A stretch of DNA of 64,000 bases from Lacticaseibacillus nasuensis JCM 17158 (GCF_001434705.1 NZ_AZDJ01000022.1:62001-126000); one strand, 5' to 3'; counted from the stretch's first letter, positions 1 through 9,366 are shown. Notes: a model not told the origin generated them from the sequence alone. A program made the numbers and translations.

Positions 1-722
1 GTGGCAATCTTCGTCACTTGCTCGGTTAACGCAGCAGTCAGGTGCGGCGCCGGCGCCAAGGTCAGGTGCAAGATATGGTTCCGGTGGCGGTTCTCCACCA
101 CCGGAAACACCCGGACTTCGCCAGCAGCGGTACGGGTCACCATCACCGCCAGCTCCCGGATAAAGGTCAGCCGACCTTCGAGTAAGCATGGCCCGTTTGC
201 GGCTAATTCGGCAGCCGCGGGGATATCTTCGGGTTGATTGATGTCGACTTGCCCGTGGCCGTCGTAGCCGCCGGTCGCCGTTTTCAAAATCGCTGGATAG
301 CCCACTTTCGCGATTGCTGCGGGTAATGCCGCCGCATCCGCCACCGTCGCGTGTGGGGCGGTGGGTAAGCCGTGACGCGCGAGAAACGCTTTTTCCACCC
401 GCCGGTCACGGGTGAGCCGCAGCAGCTCAGTGCCTTGAGGCAAGGCGGCGAATTGACTCGCCGCTTCCAGCGCCTGCAAGTCGACATTCTCAAATTCATA
501 GGTTAAGAGATCGCAGCGCTTGGCAAAGGCAATTAGGGCGTCCGTGTCGGCAAACTCGCGGGTCAACTGCCAGTCGGCGACCTGAGCGGCCGGCGCGTTG
601 GGCGTCGGATCGAGAATACCGACCGTGTAGCCCATCGTCTTGGCGGCTTGAGCCAACATGCGGCCCAGCTGGCCCCCACCGACGATGCCGATGGTCGCCG
701 GTGGCAATAGTTGCTCAGTCAT
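1..722 (-). CDS. purK: N5-carboxyaminoimidazole ribonucleotide synthase, N-terminal part (cut by window edge)
   Basis: Reading leftward from an ATG at 722, 240 codons stay open to the window edge, so about two thirds of a PurK (usually ~375 residues) is present. The start reads [20 protein letters not shown], the dinucleotide-fold glycine loop typical of this ATP-grasp family, and the frame continues through the ATP-grasp middle region. PurK uses ATP and bicarbonate to carboxylate aminoimidazole ribonucleotide; PurE then rearranges the product. The start overlaps the purE stop codon by 8 bases, so the two are translationally coupled. The C-terminus and any downstream pur genes lie outside the window. 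Confidence 0.93.
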   Translation of the reverse strand, partial: MTEQLLPPATIGIVGGGQLGRMLAQAAKTMGYTVGILDPTPNAPAAQVADWQLTREFADTDALIAFAKRCDLLTYEFENVDLQALEAASQFAALPQGTELLRLTRDRRVEKAFLARHGLPTAPHATVADAAALPAAIAKVGYPAILKTATGGYDGHGQVDINQPEDIPAAAELAANGPCLLEGRLTFIRELAVMVTRTAAGEVRVFPVVENRHRNHILHLTLAPAPHLTAALTEQVTKIA

Positions 723-1200
723 CCAGCGTCGCCTCGCTTTCGCTGGCGCGCCAGGTTTGCGCGGCGCGATAAGCCGCCAAGGTCTGCGCCACCGCCGAAT
801 CGCTCACAGCCAGCACCGCAGCCGCGAACAATGCGGCGTTCGTCGCGCCGGCCTCACCGATGGCCATGGTCGCCACTGGCACGCCTGCCGGCATCTGCAC
901 GATAGACAGCAACGAGTCGACACCCGATAATGTTCGGGTTTTCACCGGTACCCCGATGACGGGCACAGTGGTGTTGGCCGCCAACATGCCCGGCAAATGC
1001 GCCGCCCCGCCTGCCCCGGCAATGATCACTGCCACGTCATTGGCCCGGGCCGCTTTGGCAAACCGCGCAAGTTCATCTGGCATCCGGTGAGCCGAAATGA
1101 CGCGCTTTTCGTAGGGAATCTTGAACTCGGTTAATTGCTTTGCCGCTGCCTGCATGGTCGGCCAGTCGGAGGTTGACCCCATCACAATTGCCACTTTCAC
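715..1200 (-). CDS. purE: N5-carboxyaminoimidazole ribonucleotide mutase
   Basis: 161 residues from a GTG start at 1200, preceded at normal distance by AGGTG. The frame is open further upstream, but the family starts exactly at [13 protein letters not shown]. The family motifs GSTSDW, SAHRMP (catalytic His) and [11 protein letters not shown] are present, as is the late GATNAAL loop. PurE converts N5-CAIR to CAIR in de novo purine synthesis. It is the first gene of this operon inside the window and is followed with overlap by purK. A -10-like TACAAT and paired GAAC/GTTC elements lie upstream, as expected for PurR control. Confidence 0.95.
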   Translation of the reverse strand: MKVAIVMGSTSDWPTMQAAAKQLTEFKIPYEKRVISAHRMPDELARFAKAARANDVAVIIAGAGGAAHLPGMLAANTTVPVIGVPVKTRTLSGVDSLLSIVQMPAGVPVATMAIGEAGATNAALFAAAVLAVSDSAVAQTLAAYRAAQTWRASESEATLDD

Positions 1201-1255
1201 GGAAGCACCTGCTTTCACTTGAGATACCGTGAGTCTAGCATGCTGAAACTGGTTT

Positions 1256-1300
1256 ATCAAGAACTATTGTATCGTTTTCACTATCAATCGTTCGTGTTTA
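1256..1300 (-). promoter_or_regulatory. Candidate PurBox pair upstream of purE
   Basis: On the minus strand an ACGAAC-type element and a GTTC element face each other with 25 bases between them. This is about the spacing of the two inverted PurBoxes in Bacillus and Lactococcus pur promoters. The first box matches roughly 10 of 13 consensus positions; the second is weaker. A TACAAT -10-like hexamer lies between them. The assignment to PurR is inference. Confidence 0.35.
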
Positions 1301-1319
1301 TCAAAGGAAAAAGCCGAAC

Positions 1320-1355
1320 AAAAAGGCCGCGATAATCGTTTCGATTATCGCGGCC
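1320..1355 (-). terminator. Rho-independent terminator after copA
   Basis: A perfect 14-bp stem (arms 1325-1338 and 1342-1355, 3-base loop) is followed on the minus strand by a run of five T. It lies just past the copA stop and ends the copper operon. Confidence 0.9.
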
Positions 1356-1366
1356 AATGATTCTAA

Positions 1367-3280
1367 TTACGCGGCTTGCATCGTGGGTAGCTTGGCTCGG
1401 TTCAATAAGACGGAACTCGTCACAACGGACAGCGAGGAAAATGCCATCGCCAAACCGGCAAGTTCAGGCGACAGGGCCAACCCGACGGCGTAGAACAAGC
1501 CCGCGGCGACGGGAATCCCCAAAACATTGTAGATAAACGCCCAGAAGAGGTTCAAGCGAATGCGGTTGAAGGTTTTCTTAGCCAATGCCAACGCCAACGC
1601 GACGTCGCGCAAGTCGTTTTTGACTAAGACGATGCCCCCAGCTTCGATGGCAATATCGGTGCCACCGCCCATGGCGATGCCGACATCAGCCGTGGTCAGC
1701 GCCGGCGCGTCGTTGATGCCATCGCCGACGAACGCCACCGGTCCTGCGGCTTGCAGCCGCTGGATCGTCGCTGCCTTATCCGCTGGCAAGACGTTGGCGA
1801 TGACTTCCTTGACGCCAACCTGTTGGGCAATGGCCGTCGCTACTGCCTGATTGTCGCCGGTCAGCATCACGGTTCGCAAGCCCTGGTCGTGCAACGCGGC
1901 AATCGGGCTGGCGCTAGTCGCACGCGGCCGGTCTTGAATGGCAATCAAGCCCAGCGCGGCGTCGTCTTGCCACACAACCACAACCGTTTTTGCCGCCGCT
2001 TCAAGTCGCCGCTGCGCGGTGGCCAGCGCGGCAGGCAACGCCGTGGCGGTCATGGCGTTGCCGATGGTAATGGTGTGCCCGTTCAATTGCGCAGCCACGC
2101 CTTTACCGGCAACAGCGTGAAAATTAGTTACGGCAGCCGGGGCAATTCCTGCGGCGGTGGCCGCAGCCGTGATGGCCTTGGCCAACGGGTGATCGGACTG
2201 TGCCTCAAGGGCAGCAGCCACTGGCAGGACGGCCGCCCCACCGATAATATCGGTGACCTGCGGCTTGCCTGCTGTAATCGTCCCGGTTTTATCAAACACC
2301 ACAGTCTTCAGCGTCGGTACGGTTTCCAGCACCTCGCCGTTTTTAATCAAAATGCCAAGCTTAGCGGCGCGGCCGGTGCCGACCATCAACGCGGTTGGGG
2401 TCGCTAACCCCAGCGCGCATGGGCAAGCGATGACGACGACAGAGACGGCAAAGATCAAGGCATTCGCGAGACTGGCCCCAATCACGACGTACCACACAAG
2501 AAAGGTCACAATCGCCAGGATCAAGACGGCCGGCACGAAAATGTCTGACACGCGATCGGTGAGCTTTTGAATTGGGGCTCGACTGGTTTGCGCCGTTTTC
2601 ACCAACTCGACGATTTGCGCCAGCATGCTATCCTTGCCAACCTTGGTCGCCCGATACGTCAGCTGGCCGTCGCCGTTAATCGTGGCGCCGATCACGTGAT
2701 CACCAGCCGCTTTTTTCACCGGCATGCTCTCACCGGTCACCATGGATTCGTCGATGTGGCTAGTGCCAGCCACGATTTCGCCATCTACCGGCACCTTTTC
2801 CCCGGGCCGGACCTGCACCGTGTCGCCGACCACCACCTCAGTCACTGGCACCTGCAAGGGTTGGCCGTCACGAATTACCGTGGCGACCTTGGCCTGCAAG
2901 TCGACAAGCTTGGCCACCGCCGACCCGGCTTGGCTCCGCATGCGTTCCTCAAAGACCTGCCCCAACAACACAAACGCAGTCACGAACGCGGCGCTTTCGA
3001 AGAACACGGGCAGGTGGTTAGCCATCGCGTACAAGCTATAGAAGTACGCCGTCGCCGTGCCGATGGCGACCAGGGTGTCCATGTTGGCATGATGCTTCTG
3101 GAAGCTTGCCCACGCGCTTTGCCAAAACGGCCGCGCCGATACTACCATGATGATGGTGGTCAAAATCAGCTGAAGCCAGTCGTTACCGGGAATCATGATG
3201 TGAAATAACATCAACACCATCGTCACCAGCATCGGCAGCGACAACCAAAATGACAACCAAAACCGCTTCGTCACATTCAT
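1367..3280 (-). CDS. copA: Cu(I)-exporting P1B-type ATPase without N-terminal metal-binding domain
   Basis: 637 residues; start ATG at 3280 with AAGGAAG eight bases upstream. The actuator TGES, phosphorylation site DKTGT, SDHP and hinge GDGINDAP are all visible. The intramembrane ACPCALG in helix 6, FIYN in helix 7 and [12 protein letters not shown] in helix 8 are the copper(I) signature. The protein exports Cu+ across the membrane using ATP. It starts almost directly with the first transmembrane helices: the usual GMTCxxC domain is absent and there is no His-rich tail. Third gene of the copY operon. A silver role is possible. Confidence 0.93.
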   Translation of the reverse strand: MNVTKRFWLSFWLSLPMLVTMVLMLFHIMIPGNDWLQLILTTIIMVVSARPFWQSAWASFQKHHANMDTLVAIGTATAYFYSLYAMANHLPVFFESAAFVTAFVLLGQVFEERMRSQAGSAVAKLVDLQAKVATVIRDGQPLQVPVTEVVVGDTVQVRPGEKVPVDGEIVAGTSHIDESMVTGESMPVKKAAGDHVIGATINGDGQLTYRATKVGKDSMLAQIVELVKTAQTSRAPIQKLTDRVSDIFVPAVLILAIVTFLVWYVVIGASLANALIFAVSVVVIACPCALGLATPTALMVGTGRAAKLGILIKNGEVLETVPTLKTVVFDKTGTITAGKPQVTDIIGGAAVLPVAAALEAQSDHPLAKAITAAATAAGIAPAAVTNFHAVAGKGVAAQLNGHTITIGNAMTATALPAALATAQRRLEAAAKTVVVVWQDDAALGLIAIQDRPRATSASPIAALHDQGLRTVMLTGDNQAVATAIAQQVGVKEVIANVLPADKAATIQRLQAAGPVAFVGDGINDAPALTTADVGIAMGGGTDIAIEAGGIVLVKNDLRDVALALALAKKTFNRIRLNLFWAFIYNVLGIPVAAGLFYAVGLALSPELAGLAMAFSSLSVVTSSVLLNRAKLPTMQAA

Positions 3281-3309
3281 GCGCTCACTTCCTTCCGACC
3301 GGCTTGCGC

Positions 3310-3681
3310 CTAGTCAATCGTTAACTTGCCATGGAACATATCCATCCCGCAGGCCCAGGTATAATCGCCTGGCTTGCTGGTATCGATCTTAATTTCCTGC
3401 GGTTGGCTCAGCGGCAACTCGGCGTTCACCCCAAAATCAGGAAAAACGACGTGGTCCAAACAAGTCGTTGGGTCAACTCGGGTGAAGGTCAATACCGCCG
3501 GGACGCCTTGATGCAAGACGATTTGTTCCGGCGAATAGCCCCCTTTGACGGTGACGGCAATCCGCTGCACGGCAGCTTTGGCATCGCCGGTCGCGGTGGC
3601 TACGGCATGCTTGCCGAAGAACCACCACAGGATAAACCCAATCACGGCTAAGCCAACCAACAATACCATTGCTTTAATCAT
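3310..3681 (-). CDS. Membrane-anchored cupredoxin-like copper protein
   Basis: 123 residues from ATG 3681, with GAAGGAG at ideal spacing; the start lies inside the copY stop region (8-base overlap). A single N-terminal membrane segment ([18 protein letters not shown]) is followed by a cupredoxin fold outside the cell. Likely metal ligands are Cys/His in [13 protein letters not shown] and Cys, Met and His in [14 protein letters not shown]. By position it probably binds extracytoplasmic copper, either buffering it or receiving it from CopA. The longer open frame upstream overlaps copY and has no ribosome site, so I reject it. Function in the operon is inference. Confidence 0.85.
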   Translation of the reverse strand: MIKAMVLLVGLAVIGFILWWFFGKHAVATATGDAKAAVQRIAVTVKGGYSPEQIVLHQGVPAVLTFTRVDPTTCLDHVVFPDFGVNAELPLSQPQEIKIDTSKPGDYTWACGMDMFHGKLTID

Positions 3682-4108
3682 GTGCACACGCTCCTTCACC
3701 CATGCAATTGCACGGGATACTTTCTGGGGCCGTCGGTAACTTGGCGGCCAGAATTTGCTGTAACTGTTCAATATCGCGCCGACTGAGCTCGGTGTTCGTC
3801 ACCAGATCCGCAATCACCGTGCCTTTTTTCATGGCGCACAAGTGGTCGAACAGCTCGCCGGCGGTTTGCTTCATCGCCGGCACCTCGGCGATCGTCGGGG
3901 TGTAGACGTAACTGTGGCTGACCCGCTTGGTGGTCAACAGCCCTTTTTTCACCAGTCGGCCTAACCACGTCTTGATCGTCGATTCACTCCAGTCGCGTTT
4001 TTGCTGCACCGTCTTGACGATGTTCGGTGTGGCCGGATCGCGCGTCGACCACACGACTCGCATGACCTCCCACTCGCTCGGCGACATCGCCGTTGCTTCT
4101 ACTGCCAT
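3674..4108 (-). CDS. copY: CopY/TcrY-family copper-responsive repressor with altered metal motif
   Basis: 144 residues; ATG 4108 (a GTG one codon earlier is possible). The winged-helix N-terminus is of the BlaI/CopY type (SPSEWEVMRVVWS, then TWLGRLVKKGLL). CopY holds Zn(II) and represses; Cu(I) replaces the zinc and releases DNA. The family C-terminus is CxCx4CxC; here it reads [12 protein letters not shown], i.e. CxCx5CxH, with the fourth cysteine replaced by histidine and one extra spacer residue. First gene of the operon, with two cop-box-like sites just upstream. Confidence 0.93.
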   Translation of the reverse strand: MAVEATAMSPSEWEVMRVVWSTRDPATPNIVKTVQQKRDWSESTIKTWLGRLVKKGLLTTKRVSHSYVYTPTIAEVPAMKQTAGELFDHLCAMKKGTVIADLVTNTELSRRDIEQLQQILAAKLPTAPESIPCNCMGEGACAHD

Positions 4109-4127
4109 CACGCTCGCCCCTTTCGTT

Positions 4128-4163
4128 TACAAATATAGTTTATTGGTTTCGTCTACATTTGTC
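4128..4163 (-). promoter_or_regulatory. Two cop-box-like CopY operators
   Basis: Positions 4128-4137 (TACAAATATA) and 4154-4163 (TACATTTGTC) each differ by one base from the cop box TACAnnTGTA. They are 26 bases apart, start to start, and lie 20-55 bases upstream of the copY start. Paired cop boxes around the promoter are the rule in Enterococcus and Lactococcus. Autoregulation by CopY is therefore likely. Confidence 0.6.
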
Positions 4164-4174
4164 AACTTAATCTA

Positions 4175-4206
4175 GAAAAAAACTGGTGCGTCAGACGCAC
4201 CAGTTT
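4175..4206 (-). terminator. Rho-independent terminator after the MMPL gene
   Basis: A 10-bp or longer stem (AACTGGTGCG pairing with CGCACCAGTT, loop TCAGA) is followed on the minus strand by seven T. It lies directly past the stop of the large exporter gene and before the copper operon. Confidence 0.9.
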
Positions 4207-4214
4207 CGTCGTGC

Positions 4215-7200
4215 TTATTTCGTTTTGGCTTTGCCATAAGTCAGCCGGATGCCGGCACTCAACGTAATCGGCAAGAAGACGACCAGGATGACCAAACCGA
4301 TCATGACAGTCAACGCGACTTGAATCAACGTTAAGACGCCGGATGGAATCAAGGCGGCAAAGGTCCCACCGAGAATCACCGCCGCAGAAATGACGACGGC
4401 GCCGATGATGCCGCTGGCGCGCGTGATGCTGGCGCCAGGCGTGTCCGGACCAAACTCACGGTACTTCATCATCAAGAAGATGCTGTAATCCACGCCCAGC
4501 GCTACCAGCATGATGAAGCCGAAGAACGGCGTGTTCCAAGTCAGGTAATCTTGGCCCAGCACCACATGGCTCAACAGCCGCGTCAAGGTCAACGAGCTGA
4601 TGTAGGCCAACAGCAAGGTGCCCAAGATGTAAATCGGCTGCAACAGCGAGCGGGTGATCACCATCAAGGCGATGGCGATACCGATCAGCATGATGGCCGC
4701 GGTGCGGATAAAGTCCTTGGAGGCAACGGCGCGCGTATCTGCGGTAAAGGCAGTTTGCCCACCGATGGCCACCGTTGAGCCGGCCAGCGGCGTCCCCTTC
4801 AGCTGGTTCTTCACTTCTTTTTGCAAGGCGTTGACCTTGTCCAGGGAAGCGGCACTGCTTGGATCGGTGTCAAAGACGATGGTCAACTGTGTGGCCTTTT
4901 TGTCTTCGGACAGGTACTGCGTGAGCGCCGGCTTGAAGGTCTTGCTGGTCAACACACTAGTTGGAATATAAAATTCTTTCGTCGAAGCCGAGCGGCGCAG
5001 GCCACCGAGGTAATCGTTGGCCGACACCACACCGTGATCGATCTTAGATAGGCCACCGGTGGCTTGGCTCAAACCGGTTTGCAGCTTGCCCATTTGTCCG
5101 ACCAAGCCGGCCAAAGTCGTGTACATGGTTTGCTGACCATCGCGTTCTTGCACGAGCCCGCTACGCAAAGCCGGCACGCTGTTGGTCAACGTATTCGTCC
5201 CGGCCAGCAGCTGGTCGGCCCCCGTGGTCAACTGGCCGGACTTGCTGGCCAACTGTTGGGTGCCGCCGGCTAAGGTATCGACGCCATTGGTGTAGGTGAC
5301 GATGCCATTGGCCAAGGTTTGCACCTGACTCAACTGCTTCATCAAGCTCGGCAAGTCTGCCATCAGCTTAGACAAGCTGGCGGCGCTGGCCGTAAGTTGG
5401 CTGGCGTTGGTCATGAGCGTGTTGGATTGCTTCAACACCGTTTGGGCGGTGGTTAGCTCAGCCTTCATTTGCTTGACTTGGTCGGCGCTTGGCAGCTGGG
5501 CAGTCAACGCAGTGAGGGTCTGGCTGTTTGGCAGGCTGATATTTTTGGTTGCGTCGTTTAACGCGGTCAGTTTCTGTGTGTTGACCGTCAGACGCTGATC
5601 AATATTCTTATTGGCTTGATCGATGATGGCTTGCGCGGCCTTTTTCGAATCGGCACTGGCGTTAGTGTCCGAAACAATCGACTGGGCCTGTTTGATGATT
5701 TGCTTGTCGCCCATGGACGCCATCACGTCGTTGACGCCGACGCTGGTCAACGTGGTCTTCGTCGTGCTCAGCATCGTGCCGAGGCTGCTGGCTTGCGTCG
5801 TCAGGCTCGTGATTTGGTCGCGGGCGCTGTCCAGGCTGTCGAGCAAGGTAATGGCCTTGGCCAAGTCGGCATTCAGGTTCGGTTGCGCCGCCAGTTCAGT
5901 TTGAATCGTCGTGATTTCTTGCTGCATCGCCGGCAGCTGCGCCAGGCTTTGTTGCGCCGTGGTGAGCTGGCTACCTAGCCCGCTGAGGCTGGCGACTGAA
6001 CTGTTGAGCTGATTGGCGCCGGCGCGCAACGCCGCGGAGTTGGCGGTGAGTTGGGCGGCACCGGAATTAATCTGCCCCACCGCTCCGGTGTACTGATCCA
6101 GGCCGGAGGTTAGTTGCCAGGCCCCGCTATTCAACTGGCCCGCGCCGCTTTGTAAGGTATCGACGCCGGCGATGAGTTGGTTACTGCCGGTAATCAGTTG
6201 CTTGACGCCAGTCAGGCCGCTTTGCATATCGGCACCGGCTAATTGCTGGTTGGCGCTGGTCAGGCCTTTATTGATGGTGCCTAACCCCTGATGGGCGGCG
6301 GTCATGCCGGTGGTCACGGTTTTCAGCTGCTGCTTGACGTACAAGGCCTTGACCTCGCTGCCACCAGGCTGGGTGACCGAGGCCACGGTTTTGATCCCGG
6401 GTTCCTGCTTGAGCTTGCGCGTCAGCTGATCGATGGTTTTCAGGTACTGATTTTGATCCAGGCGCTTGTTGCTGCGAATGTACAGCGTGTTCGGCTCGGC
6501 CATCCCCTTGGAAAAATGGGTCTGAATGACTTGGAAGCCTTGCTTGGCCGGCACGCTGCTGCTGAGCTCGTCGACGGTGTTGTAGTTCAGCTTGCCGTTA
6601 TACATGAACAGCATCGGCAGCGCGCACAGCGCCGTGATGCCCAAGGCAATCAGCGGATGCAACACGGAATGGGCCGACAACCATTCCCACAGCTTACTGT
6701 GCGAGGCGCCGTCGAAGTTTTTGATCGGCCAAAACATCTTCTTGCCTAACACGGCCATGAAAAACGGATTCAAGGTCAACAGCACGATGAGCAACACGGC
6801 CACGCCGATGGCCACGCCCACCGCGGACTTGTAAATCGAGAAGTTGGCCAACCCCAACGCGGAAAAGCCGATCAAGACACTGGAGCCGCTGTACAAGATG
6901 GTCCGCCCGGCGACTTTGCGCGAGCGCTTGGTCGCTTCGACGGCGCTGTGGCCATGCGACAGCGACGCCTTGAACTGGTCGTACAAGAGAATGTTGTAAT
7001 CCGTACCAATCCCAAACAGGATGACGACGATGAACACCTGAGTAAAGGAGCTGATCGGAAAATTGAACCACTTGGCCAGGTTGAACACGAGGCTCATGCT
7101 GGTCATCAAGGCGACGCCGACCATCCCCAGGGAAATCACCGGCACCACCGGCGAGCGGAAAACGATGATCAAGACGATGAAGATAAAAATCGCAGCGATG

Positions 7201-7742
7201 ACCTCGGTTTTTTTGATGCCTTCCTCGGTGGCTTGCGAAAAGTCGTCGGTGAGAATATCGCCGCCGGTCACGTAGGTGGTGACGCCACTGGTTTTGGCCG
7301 CCTTGGTGATGGCGTTGGTCATTTGCCGCACGGTTTGCTGCTTGCCCACCATCAGTTGCACGATTTGCGTCGTGCCGTCTTTGGCAATCAGCTGCTTCTT
7401 GGTTTCGGCATTATCCGTCGGCGCTAAGATGGACTTGATGTGATACTGACTGCGGTTGTCCTGCAGACGGTTGACGGTGGCATTGATCGCGCGCGTTTGG
7501 TCGGCGGTTAGCCGGTGGTTGCCATTGCTAAACACCACGGCGACTTGACGCGTGTTGTCTTGGCCGTGTCCCCACTTATTTTGAATCGCCGTGGCGACTT
7601 GGCTTTGCATGTCGCTCGGCACTTTGGTCGCGCCTTGATCGCGAACCAAGGCGCTGGTGTTCGGCATCAACCCGAAGGCGATGACGAGCACCACGATCCA
7701 GGCGACTAAGCTGCCAACGTGATACTGTAAAAACTTCTTCAT
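4215..7742 (-). CDS. MMPL/RND-family exporter with very long heptad-rich extracellular loop
   Basis: 1175 residues from ATG 7742, chosen because GGGGAG lies seven bases upstream; a start six codons earlier has no site. Two MMPL repeats are visible: an N-terminal helix, then a block with FGIGTDYNILLYDQF, and a second block near the C-terminus with VALGVDYSIFLMMKYRE. Between them lie some 500 residues of coiled-coil and G-x-x-x-L-x-x-G repeats (LQSGAGQLNSGAWQLTSG) like those of YhgE/Pip proteins. Such proteins use proton motive force to export lipids, peptides or drugs; the substrate cannot be told. Divergent from a TetR regulator, which probably controls it. Confidence 0.88.
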   Translation of the reverse strand: MKKFLQYHVGSLVAWIVVLVIAFGLMPNTSALVRDQGATKVPSDMQSQVATAIQNKWGHGQDNTRQVAVVFSNGNHRLTADQTRAINATVNRLQDNRSQYHIKSILAPTDNAETKKQLIAKDGTTQIVQLMVGKQQTVRQMTNAITKAAKTSGVTTYVTGGDILTDDFSQATEEGIKKTEVIAAIFIFIVLIIVFRSPVVPVISLGMVGVALMTSMSLVFNLAKWFNFPISSFTQVFIVVILFGIGTDYNILLYDQFKASLSHGHSAVEATKRSRKVAGRTILYSGSSVLIGFSALGLANFSIYKSAVGVAIGVAVLLIVLLTLNPFFMAVLGKKMFWPIKNFDGASHSKLWEWLSAHSVLHPLIALGITALCALPMLFMYNGKLNYNTVDELSSSVPAKQGFQVIQTHFSKGMAEPNTLYIRSNKRLDQNQYLKTIDQLTRKLKQEPGIKTVASVTQPGGSEVKALYVKQQLKTVTTGMTAAHQGLGTINKGLTSANQQLAGADMQSGLTGVKQLITGSNQLIAGVDTLQSGAGQLNSGAWQLTSGLDQYTGAVGQINSGAAQLTANSAALRAGANQLNSSVASLSGLGSQLTTAQQSLAQLPAMQQEITTIQTELAAQPNLNADLAKAITLLDSLDSARDQITSLTTQASSLGTMLSTTKTTLTSVGVNDVMASMGDKQIIKQAQSIVSDTNASADSKKAAQAIIDQANKNIDQRLTVNTQKLTALNDATKNISLPNSQTLTALTAQLPSADQVKQMKAELTTAQTVLKQSNTLMTNASQLTASAASLSKLMADLPSLMKQLSQVQTLANGIVTYTNGVDTLAGGTQQLASKSGQLTTGADQLLAGTNTLTNSVPALRSGLVQERDGQQTMYTTLAGLVGQMGKLQTGLSQATGGLSKIDHGVVSANDYLGGLRRSASTKEFYIPTSVLTSKTFKPALTQYLSEDKKATQLTIVFDTDPSSAASLDKVNALQKEVKNQLKGTPLAGSTVAIGGQTAFTADTRAVASKDFIRTAAIMLIGIAIALMVITRSLLQPIYILGTLLLAYISSLTLTRLLSHVVLGQDYLTWNTPFFGFIMLVALGVDYSIFLMMKYREFGPDTPGASITRASGIIGAVVISAAVILGGTFAALIPSGVLTLIQVALTVMIGLVILVVFLPITLSAGIRLTYGKAKTK

Positions 7743-7987
7743 GCAATTCTCCCCGTTCATTCTTTGCTGTTAACTAGACGTGCCCTAGATGCGGCGGTGC
7801 AGATTGAAAAACTCAACACCGTGTTCAGTAAATTATCTTATGCGCCTCAGGCCGCTGACGCAATCAACAATTTTCAGAAAATCGTTGAGGAATCTGCTGC
7901 AGGCCTTGCGCGCGTTGCCTTGGCTAAATCAACAGACTGTTGATTTTTATTTTGAAAGTGGGACACTGAGCACAGGAGGAAACACCC
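7743..7987. promoter_or_regulatory. Divergent regulatory region between exporter and TetR gene
   Basis: 245 bases with lower G+C than the surroundings. It contains a perfect operator-like palindrome at 7926-7946 and an imperfect one at 7813-7827 (TCAACACCGTGTTCA). One rightward frame reads protein-like for about 60 codons, ending in a TGA in the palindrome (7943-7945), but it has no convincing start or ribosome site; it may be a gene remnant. Confidence 0.4.
7926..7946. promoter_or_regulatory. 21-bp palindrome, likely TetR operator
   Basis: Two 10-bp half-sites, AAATCAACAG and CTGTTGATTT, are perfect inverted copies around a single A. The site ends 41 bases before the TetR start and lies on the exporter's upstream side. 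Size and symmetry fit a TetR dimer. Binding is inferred from position. Confidence 0.6.
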
Positions 7988-8617
7988 ATGGCTAATTCAA
8001 CCGAAGTGAAAATCAAGGCCGCATTCGTTGGCCTGTTGAACCAAACCAGCTTTGAACAAGTGACCATCAGCGACATCACCCGCGCCGCCCACATCAACCG
8101 CGGCACCTTCTATCTCCATTACGTGGATAAGTACGCGCTGTTGACCAGCTACGAAGACGACTTGGCCAGCCAGCTCGACCAGCTGCTGCACGAACTGGCC
8201 GATTCCTTGACGCTGGAGTCGCTGCGCACCAACGGGATTTATTCGTTGAACACAGTCGCCAGCATCATCGAGTTTGTGGCCAACGAGTTTGGCTTGATTC
8301 AGGTGTTGTTCGGCCCCAATGGCGACCCCAAGTTCGAGCCGCGGCTGCGGCGCATCGTCAAAGACGCCATCAGCACCGCCGTGTACCACATCAAGGGCAC
8401 GCGCCAGCTGACGCCGGCGTTGCCCACCGAGTTTGCTTGGGAGCTCATCATCTCGGGATTGTTCGACATCATTAAATGCTGGCTGCGCCAAGCGGATCCC
8501 GTGTCGCCGGAAACCATCACGGCGATTGTCATGAAGACACGCTTCATGACGCCGCTAGACATGCTCGGCATCGAGGACTTACCCACCAGAGGAGACTTAA
8601 TTCATGACATCAAATGA
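7988..8617 (+). CDS. TetR/AcrR-family transcriptional regulator
   Basis: 209 residues; ATG 7988 preceded by AGGAGG at good spacing. The N-terminal helix-turn-helix is typical (FEQVTISDITRAAHINRGTFYLHY, followed by DKYALL). The C-terminal half is the ligand-binding type common in lactobacilli next to exporters. It probably represses the divergent MMPL gene and its own operon. The downstream reductase gene begins within its last codons (14-base overlap), so the two are co-transcribed and coupled. Confidence 0.92.
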   Translation: MANSTEVKIKAAFVGLLNQTSFEQVTISDITRAAHINRGTFYLHYVDKYALLTSYEDDLASQLDQLLHELADSLTLESLRTNGIYSLNTVASIIEFVANEFGLIQVLFGPNGDPKFEPRLRRIVKDAISTAVYHIKGTRQLTPALPTEFAWELIISGLFDIIKCWLRQADPVSPETITAIVMKTRFMTPLDMLGIEDLPTRGDLIHDIK

Positions 8618-9362
8618 GACGATCACCCACCAATTGGCCCACCGCTCCATTCGCGATTTCACCAACGAGCCACTGAGCGCCAGCACCCGCGAGACTTTGT
8701 TGGCCGTCGCACGGCAAACGGCCAGCTCCCAATATTTGCAAAGCTTTAGCGTCATCAGCATCACCGACCGCGCCTTGCAAGCCGAAATCGCCAGGGTCAG
8801 CCACCAGGCCTATGTCGCCGGTCCTGGCGAGTTGCTAATTTTCGTCGTCGATCAATACCGCGCCAGTCGAGTCGCAGCCTTGCACACCACTGCCCCCACC
8901 CGCCTCGGTAGCATGGACAAGTTCCTGCAAGGCGCAGCGGACGCGACCCTGGCCGTGCAGAACACGGTGAACGCCGCCGAGTCGCTGGGGTTAGGCGCGG
9001 TGATACTCGGCAGCATTCAAAACGATGCCGAGCGCCTGTATGAACTGCTCGACTTGCCGGACCTGACTTTCCCGATTCTCGGGCTGCTCGTCGGCCACCC
9101 CGCTAAAATTGTGCAGCAAAAGCCGCGGTTGCCGGCGGCCCTCACCCAGTTTACCAACCGCTACGCCTTGCCGACGGAGCTGGCCGCAGAAATGCACGCC
9201 TACGATCCGGTGGTGGCGACGTATTATGCCGGCCGCGACTTCAACCAACGCGCCGACACGTTTAGCGCGTTGTTGACTCGCAGCGCCACCAACGCCCCGA
9301 CGGATCGCCGCGGCGACTTATTCCAGACGCTACGCCGCCACGGTTGGTTCCCCGAAGCCTAA
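8604..9362 (+). CDS. NADPH-dependent flavin oxidoreductase of the nitroreductase family (NfrA type)
   Basis: 252 residues; ATG 8604 with GAGGAG upstream. The N-terminus HRSIRDFTNEPLS is the FMN-binding RSxRxF signature of NfrA/Frp proteins, and ASSQYLQSFSVI follows as in that family. The middle has ESLGLGAVILGSIQND and LLVGHPA. Such enzymes reduce flavins, nitro compounds or quinones with NADPH in the cytoplasm. Coupling to a TetR regulator suggests induction by a toxic electrophile that the MMPL pump also handles; this is inference. Confidence 0.88.
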   Translation: MTSNETITHQLAHRSIRDFTNEPLSASTRETLLAVARQTASSQYLQSFSVISITDRALQAEIARVSHQAYVAGPGELLIFVVDQYRASRVAALHTTAPTRLGSMDKFLQGAADATLAVQNTVNAAESLGLGAVILGSIQNDAERLYELLDLPDLTFPILGLLVGHPAKIVQQKPRLPAALTQFTNRYALPTELAAEMHAYDPVVATYYAGRDFNQRADTFSALLTRSATNAPTDRRGDLFQTLRRHGWFPEA

Positions 9363-9366
9363 ATCG

